From CBDBIK01 sp965206145 (GTDB lineage Bacteria > Pseudomonadota > Alphaproteobacteria > TMED109), in NCBI GenBank assembly GCA_965206145.1, contig CBDBIK010000009.1, positions 310,001-374,000 on the forward strand: a DNA stretch of 64,000 bases. The letters are read 5' to 3'. The position numbers and the translations under genes were made by a program. Positions 59,698 through 64,000 of the stretch are shown here, in pieces (the stretch's first letter is position 1; every line of letters begins with the position of its first letter). The notes under the pieces are model-generated. The model made no database searches, was not told where the DNA came from, and saw only the letters and a list, made by a program, of their open reading frames with translations.

Positions 59698-61485
59698 GGT
59701 GAAAACCGTCCAGCAGATGAGGGTGAGCGGAGGACCGCTTCTGAGGTAATCGAGTGCCCGGTAGTCGCCGGGTTTCATGACAAGAAGGTTTGTCTGGTAG
59801 CCGAACGGGGTCGAGAACGACATGTTGGCGGCGAAGATGACAGTCACCGCAAACGGGAACGGATCGACGCCCAAAATTTGAGCCATGCCGATAGCGACCG
59901 GCATGAAGAGGACTGCGGCGGCGTTGTTGGTGAGCATGTCGGTCGTCAGGGCTACCATCAGGAAGAGTGCCGACATCATGGCAGCAGGGCCCAGCCCAAA
60001 ACTTTCCATCGTCTCGATGGCATTCCCTGCAAGCCACGCGGCGGCCCCTGTTATTTGCATTGCCTGGCTGAGGCCGAGCATTGCCACCACCGGAATGATG
60101 ACGCGACTATCGAGGGAAGAGAGGGCTTTCTCGATCGAGAGGGTTCCGGTGGCGAGCATGAGAAATGCGCCTACCAGAGCAGCCGTGGTGATCGATATCA
60201 TGCCGCTTGATGCGGCAAGGATCACGCTTACAAAAATTCCCACGGCAAGGCTCAGGTAGCGGGGATTAGGCAGTTCCGTTGCGGACCATTCAAGCGGGAT
60301 GACATCGTTTCCTCTGCGGAGGTTCTGGATGTTGTCCTCAGACCCTTGGATTATGAGTACGTCGCCCGTCTGCAACGGCATTTCCACCGGACGAAGATTG
60401 CGATCGCCGTTCTGGGTGCGGCGGATTCCAACGATGGTGCAGTCCGTGCGGAACCGAAACGATTCCGTAGAGAAGTTGGGAATTCCAGTAAGGGTGGATT
60501 TGGGTGCCACCATCACCTCGGACAGGAATTGCGCCACGTTGCTCTTGCGGGTGACGGGAGGGAGTTGTGTTCTACGGAACGAACCTCCGAGGTGCTCTCG
60601 CATGGACTCGAGGTGCTTACGCAAAAGGGAAACGACAAGTACGTCACCAGGATGGAGGGTGACGTCCTCAAAAGGTGGAAGCAAGGTCTTTAAACCTCGC
60701 CGGACGGAAAAAACCGTCACTTCGGGAAGTGCCGGGAACATGTTTCCGTCCGCCTGCTCGCCGACGAGAGGAGAATCGGCACGAACCTCGAATTCGGTGA
60801 CGAACTTGTGTGCCTTGAAGTCGTTATCGAGAGGACGAGCGCGGCGCGGCAGGAGCCAGGGGAGAATTGCGACGACGTAGACGATGCCCGCGCCAGCGAT
60901 GATCAGTCCTGGGATCGTGAAGGAGAAGAGGGAAAACGGCCCGACCCCGAGATCGGTTGCGACGCCCGCCGCCACGAGGTTGGTACTTGAGCCGACGAGA
61001 GTGGTCATGCCTCCGAGGATGCTCGCGTAACTCAATGGAATCAGCGTGCGGTTCGGGGGCATACGTTCGGAATCGACCAACAGGAGGACGGGAATAAACA
61101 TCAGTACAATCGGTGTGTTGTTGATGAAGCTCGAGCCGATCCCAGCGACGAGAAGGATGAACAGGAGGACGGGCCCGTGCTTGTCTCTCGTCTTCCGATT
61201 CAGCATGCTGGCGACTTTGCCAAGGGCACCGGTCTCGGTGAGGCCCTTGGCGACGATGAGAAGTCCAGCAAGGGCAAGTAAGCCGGTATTGGCGAAACCA
61301 GAGAGCAGAACTTCCGGCCCGAGGAGGTTGCGTCCGTCCGATCCGAGAAGTGGCATCACTTGGAAGAACAAAAGTAGGACGGCGAGAACACCCACGCCGA
61401 CGATTTCGATGCGGACCCGATCGGAGATGAACAGGACCACAGCGCCAAGGGCGACGGCCATGGTTGCGGCGATTGGAAACGTCAT
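59665..61485 (-). CDS. SLC13-type anion permease with two TrkA-C domains
   Basis: A 606-residue inner-membrane permease of the divalent-anion:Na+ symporter (SLC13/CitT-like) family. It has an N-terminal helix bundle (GFANTGLLALAGLLIVAKGL, SSFINNTPIVLMFIPVLLLV), two cytoplasmic TrkA-C (RCK_C) domains (about 230-310 and 320-405, TLHPGDVLVVSLLRKHLESM and MPLQTGDVLIIQGSEDNIQN), then a second bundle (LTTDMLTNNAAAVLFMPVAI). Members with this layout carry sulfate or dicarboxylates; the substrate is not clear. The last nine codons are duplicated downstream. The thioesterase gene lies 21 bases upstream on the same strand. Confidence 0.9.
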   Translation of the reverse strand: MTFPIAATMAVALGAVVLFISDRVRIEIVGVGVLAVLLLFFQVMPLLGSDGRNLLGPEVLLSGFANTGLLALAGLLIVAKGLTETGALGKVASMLNRKTRDKHGPVLLFILLVAGIGSSFINNTPIVLMFIPVLLLVDSERMPPNRTLIPLSYASILGGMTTLVGSSTNLVAAGVATDLGVGPFSLFSFTIPGLIIAGAGIVYVVAILPWLLPRRARPLDNDFKAHKFVTEFEVRADSPLVGEQADGNMFPALPEVTVFSVRRGLKTLLPPFEDVTLHPGDVLVVSLLRKHLESMREHLGGSFRRTQLPPVTRKSNVAQFLSEVMVAPKSTLTGIPNFSTESFRFRTDCTIVGIRRTQNGDRNLRPVEMPLQTGDVLIIQGSEDNIQNLRRGNDVIPLEWSATELPNPRYLSLAVGIFVSVILAASSGMISITTAALVGAFLMLATGTLSIEKALSSLDSRVIIPVVAMLGLSQAMQITGAAAWLAGNAIETMESFGLGPAAMMSALFLMVALTTDMLTNNAAAVLFMPVAIGMAQILGVDPFPFAVTVIFAANMSFSTPFGYQTNLLVMKPGDYRALDYLRSGPPLTLICWTVFTLFVPAYYGVH

Positions 61486-61506
61486 GTCTGGGAGAGCCGT
61501 CTAGGC

Positions 61507-61962
61507 TCAGGTTTTTGCCTTGCTCAGCATTCCGCGCTCGGCGAGGCGCTGGCGGAGATCGTCGGGAATCGGGAGACTCGTCTCGGCGACGCGGTCCGCG
61601 AACGCGATCACGGCTCGCGATGTTGCTGCACAATGGCCGTTCTGGAAGATGGCCTGTTCGAAATGAACGGAGGAACGTCCGATCTTCGTGATCCGTGTGC
61701 CCACGTCCACGACCTGCGGGTAATGGAGTTGTGCCTGGTAGTCGATCGCCATGTGGACCAGCATGAAAAGTGGATTATCCGTCGGCTCGCTCATTCCGCG
61801 CAGCAGGGCAAGCCGCCCTTCTTCGAAGTAACGGGCGAACGAGACGTTGTTGGCGTGTCCCACGCCGTCCACGTCGCCCCAACGGACCCTGTCCTGGATT
61901 TGGATCGGGAACTCGTTAAGCGCAGGCTTGATGCGGTCGGGGAGTGTGGGCGTGGTGTCCAT
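61507..61962 (-). CDS. Acyl-CoA thioesterase, 4HBT/YbgC-like hotdog family
   Basis: A 151-residue single hotdog-fold thioesterase of the 4-hydroxybenzoyl-CoA thioesterase type. The catalytic segment is VRWGDVDGVGHANNVSFARY, with the Asp after W-G as in YbgC-like enzymes, followed by the long helix FEEGRLALLRGM. ATG at 61962 is preferred; a TTG at 61968 adds two residues. The substrate is unknown. It probably shares a transcript with the downstream permease gene. Confidence 0.85.
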   Translation of the reverse strand: MDTTPTLPDRIKPALNEFPIQIQDRVRWGDVDGVGHANNVSFARYFEEGRLALLRGMSEPTDNPLFMLVHMAIDYQAQLHYPQVVDVGTRITKIGRSSVHFEQAIFQNGHCAATSRAVIAFADRVAETSLPIPDDLRQRLAERGMLSKAKT

Positions 61963-62333
61963 GCACAAACTATGGGGAGCGGCAGGATGAGGTGCAACCC
62001 GAACAGAAAGGGGCTACGAATCCAGGGTAGGTAGGTTCTAAAAAAGTCGTGTTATTTGTGAACAAATGCAATTATTTTGGCTAAATTGCTATTCGCTTGA
62101 TGGTTAGAATAGGAAAATGTTGCCGAAAGGAGGAATTTTTAGAACATTACCGTTTTAGGGGATAACCCTCTAAATTATCTAAGAAAAACCTCGTTAACTA
62201 GGCATAATCCTATATCAATTCTGCGAATCTTAGATCAAGAAAACATATTCTGCCATGTGCTTTGAAAAATCTGGGTGATGTGCCTTAATTTTAGGACTGC
62301 CTTGACATGCGCCCTTAATTGCCATCATTTTAG
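61963..62333. other. AT-rich 371-base intergenic region
   Basis: No gene is seen. From about 62035 the sequence becomes strikingly AT-rich compared with the GC-rich genes around it and carries stops in all frames. TTGACA occurs at 62302-62307 and could be a -35 box for erpA. Nothing else is recognised, apart from the inverted repeat at its right end. Confidence 0.7.
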
Positions 62334-62341
62334 ATGATGGC
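62321..62341. promoter_or_regulatory. Inverted repeat across the erpA start codon
   Basis: GCCATCAT (62321-62328) and ATGATGGC (62334-62341) are a perfect 8-bp inverted repeat around TTTAG. Both possible erpA start codons (62334 and 62337) lie in the right arm. No Shine-Dalgarno sequence precedes them. It could act as an operator or, in RNA, hide the start. Confidence 0.55.
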
Positions 62342-62696
62342 TGTTCCTCAAATATCACCCTCCATAAACCTCACCCCCCGGGCGCTTGACCGGCTTGCTC
62401 TTGTTCTCGGACAGGCGGATGGAAAATTCGTACGCGTTCAGGTGCAGGGCGGGGGATGTTCGGGTTTTTCTTACGATTTCTCCCTTGATGGAGATCTGGA
62501 TCTGAAAGAGGACGTGGTTGTCGCTTCTGGATCTGGGACGGACGATGCGGGTCTCGTCATTGATTCGACTTCGCTCGTGTATCTCGCCGGGAGCGAAATC
62601 GACTGGCTAGAAAACCCAGGCGGCTCAATGTTCACCATTGAGAACCCGAATGCCACGGCGAGTTGCGGCTGCGGAACCTCATTCGCCATCGGCTGA
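62334..62696 (+). CDS. erpA: Iron-sulfur cluster insertion protein, ErpA/A-type carrier
   Basis: A 120-residue A-type Fe-S carrier. It has LTPRALDRLALVLGQ, VRVQVQGGGCSGFSYDF (first Cys), and the C-terminal pair ENPNATASCGCGTSFAIG. All three ligand cysteines are present. A-type proteins deliver Fe-S clusters to apoproteins. The erpA-xth order is common in Alphaproteobacteria. ATG at 62334 or 62337 both fit. xth begins 4 bases after its stop. Confidence 0.9.
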   Translation: MMAVPQISPSINLTPRALDRLALVLGQADGKFVRVQVQGGGCSGFSYDFSLDGDLDLKEDVVVASGSGTDDAGLVIDSTSLVYLAGSEIDWLENPGGSMFTIENPNATASCGCGTSFAIG

Positions 62697-62700
62697 GTTT

Positions 62701-63477
62701 ATGAAACTTGCTACTTGGAACGTGAACTCGATCCGGGCGCGGATTGAGCACGTGACTGATTGGCTTGAGCAAGCAAGGCCTGACGTGGTTGCCTTGCAGG
62801 AACTCAAAGCCGTCGAGGAGAACGTCCCAGTTGAGAAACTGGAGAGTGCTGGTTACCAGATCCAAATTGCAGGTCAGAAGGCTTACAACGGGGTCGCGAT
62901 CCTCTCTCGCCACCCTCTGGAAAGCGTCCAGATAGGTCTTCCCGGTAACGAGGAAGATGCGGCGGCCCGCTACATCGAGGCTTGGGTGGATGCGGGTGCC
63001 AAAGGGTTTCGTTTCGCTTCCATTTATCTCCCGAACGGTAACCCGACGGATGGACCGAAATTCTCCTACAAGCTCGAATGGATGGAGCATCTTCGTGCGC
63101 ATGCACAAGGCCTGTTGCGCCACGAGGAGGCCGTGGTCCTGGCTGGGGATTTCAACGTATGTCCTACCGATGAGGATGCTCACGATGCATCAGGAATGGT
63201 CGATGATGCGCTTTGCCGTCCCGAAACCCGAAGCCGTTTCCGCTCGATTTTGAATTTGGGCTACACGGACGCCTACCGAGGAATGCGCCCTGACGAACAC
63301 GAGTACACCTACTGGGATTACGGTCGGGCCTTTGCCCAAGATCGAGGGCTCCGTATCGATCACATGTTGCTTTCGCCGCAGGCGGCCGACAGGCTGAAAG
63401 ACTGCGGGGTGGATAAAGAGCCGAGGAAGAAACTCAAGCCGTCGGACCACACTCCGTTCTGGTGCGAGCTCAACTGA
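62701..63477 (+). CDS. xth: Exodeoxyribonuclease III
   Basis: Xth, 258 residues, an AP endonuclease and 3' exonuclease of base-excision repair. It begins KLATWNVNSIRARIEHVTDW, has the catalytic Glu in DVVALQELKAVEEN, the Tyr/Asp/Asn site in EEAVVLAGDFNVCPTDED, and ends with GLRIDHMLLSPQAADRL and KPSDHTPFWCELN. ATG at 62701 starts exactly at the family N-terminus. Confidence 0.95.
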   Translation: MKLATWNVNSIRARIEHVTDWLEQARPDVVALQELKAVEENVPVEKLESAGYQIQIAGQKAYNGVAILSRHPLESVQIGLPGNEEDAAARYIEAWVDAGAKGFRFASIYLPNGNPTDGPKFSYKLEWMEHLRAHAQGLLRHEEAVVLAGDFNVCPTDEDAHDASGMVDDALCRPETRSRFRSILNLGYTDAYRGMRPDEHEYTYWDYGRAFAQDRGLRIDHMLLSPQAADRLKDCGVDKEPRKKLKPSDHTPFWCELN

Positions 63478-63499
63478 AGGCACCCGCTCGGCTTAGGTA

Positions 63500-64000
63500 T
63501 CAGATTGCCTGTTCTTTCCGAAGTCGGGAAATTTCCATTTCGGACATGCCCAAGACCGATGAAAGCACCTCCTCGGTATGCTCGCCAAGAACCGGGGCCG
63601 CGGACGTGTAACTGACCGGCGTCCGGGAAAGCTTGATTGGGTTGGCGGGGCCGGGGACGGAGCCTCCGGTCCCATGTGGAAGGTCAATCCGCATTCCCCG
63701 TTCTTGAATCTGCTCGTGTTGAAAAACTTCTGGGATGGTATTGACGGGGGCGAACGGAATCTCGGCTTTGCAAAAGGCGGTTTCCCAGTGTCGGAATGGC
63801 TGTTCTTGAATTTTCTCCTCGATCATCTGGTCAAGCTGATCCCGGTTGGCGATGCGCAGTTTGTTGGTCGCGAAGCGAGCATCATTTGCGAGTTTCGGTT
63901 CCTTGATGGCTTCGGCAAAGCGCGCAAACTGCTGGTCGTTCCCCACGGTGACGACAATCGGGCGGTCGGAGCACCGATAGAGTCGGTAGGGAACGACATG
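63500..64000 (-). CDS. CaiB/BaiF family CoA-transferase (family III), C-terminal part
   Basis: The last roughly 166 residues of a family III CoA-transferase (formyl-CoA transferase/CaiB type), which moves CoA between carboxylic acids. The frame runs off the window edge with VVPYRLYRCSDRPIVVTVGN, then DQQFARFAEAIKEPKLANDA and FCKAEIPFAPVNTIPEVFQH, all typical of the C-terminal half. The catalytic Asp is in the missing N-terminal part. Substrate unknown. Converges on xth with 22 bases between stops. Confidence 0.88.
   Translation of the reverse strand, partial: HVVPYRLYRCSDRPIVVTVGNDQQFARFAEAIKEPKLANDARFATNKLRIANRDQLDQMIEEKIQEQPFRHWETAFCKAEIPFAPVNTIPEVFQHEQIQERGMRIDLPHGTGGSVPGPANPIKLSRTPVSYTSAAPVLGEHTEEVLSSVLGMSEMEISRLRKEQAI

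Noticed and set aside
59549..60037. Minus-strand frame with repeated RASVLRGSLG units
   Set aside because: The repeat is the 36-base DNA duplication read in a shadow frame of the SLC13-type gene, not a repeat protein.

Overview
The window is a GC-rich, densely packed chromosomal segment of a Gram-negative bacterium. Gene order points to an alphaproteobacterium, perhaps Rhodospirillales-like or an uncultured marine lineage. The main markers are lnt-metK-trmB-nusA-ylxR(L7Ae)-infB, gpsA-tsaD divergent from hemC-hemD-hemY, dapA-smpB, and rpoZ-relA-pyrE-pdxJ-acpS-lepB-rnc-era-recO-parC. I see no rRNA, CRISPR array, prophage or intact insertion sequence.

Layout. 1-1711 (minus): rplK (cut by the window edge), nusG, secE and tRNA-Trp, -Gly and -Tyr, without the tuf gene often found here. 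1865-3775 (plus): NIPSNAP protein, Ogt-type methyltransferase, RlmB and tRNA-Lys. 3817-12540 (minus): infB, ylxR, nusA, trmB, metK, lnt, with no rimP in its usual place. 12744-14574: a small Lpp/OprI-like lipoprotein, an ErfK/YbiS-type L,D-transpeptidase convergent with it, and apt overlapping the transpeptidase head to head. 14616-21365: gpsA-tsaD and a tightly coupled heme operon (hemC, a hemD-mitofilin fusion, hemY, a second L,D-transpeptidase). 21366-27992: a gene-poor stretch with a possible transposase relic, two OprO/OprP-type porins (one with two Ig/cadherin-like domains), DUF1244 and the NAD(P)HX repair enzyme. 28151-36844: a probable iron-uptake island (TonB receptor, ExbB, two ExbD, TonB, then imelysin and di-heme oxidoreductase behind a Fur-like box inside a promoter, and a Sel1-like protein). 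36878-43169: phytanoyl-CoA dioxygenase, an EF-G-like GTPase and the livHMGF branched-chain amino acid transporter core. 43277-56325: dapA, smpB, a uracil-DNA glycosylase and a long housekeeping operon from folK to parC. 56349-64000: a TRAP transporter split over two strands, an SLC13-type permease with a duplicated 3' end, a thioesterase, an AT-rich gap, erpA, xth and a partial CoA-transferase gene.

How the parts fit. Most of the window is core information processing and cofactor supply. The accessory interest lies in the envelope. The lipoprotein has the C-terminal Ser-Arg-Lys of Lpp/OprI and sits between Lnt, which would acylate it, and an L,D-transpeptidase of the class that attaches Lpp to peptidoglycan. 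Together they look like a self-contained outer-membrane tethering module. The TonB-to-imelysin region looks like one iron-responsive uptake system with its own energiser. Smaller points are a relA gene without a standard start codon, an RNase III lacking a conserved metal-binding Asp, a perfect 26-bp palindrome upstream of the TRAP binding protein, and an inverted repeat across the erpA start.
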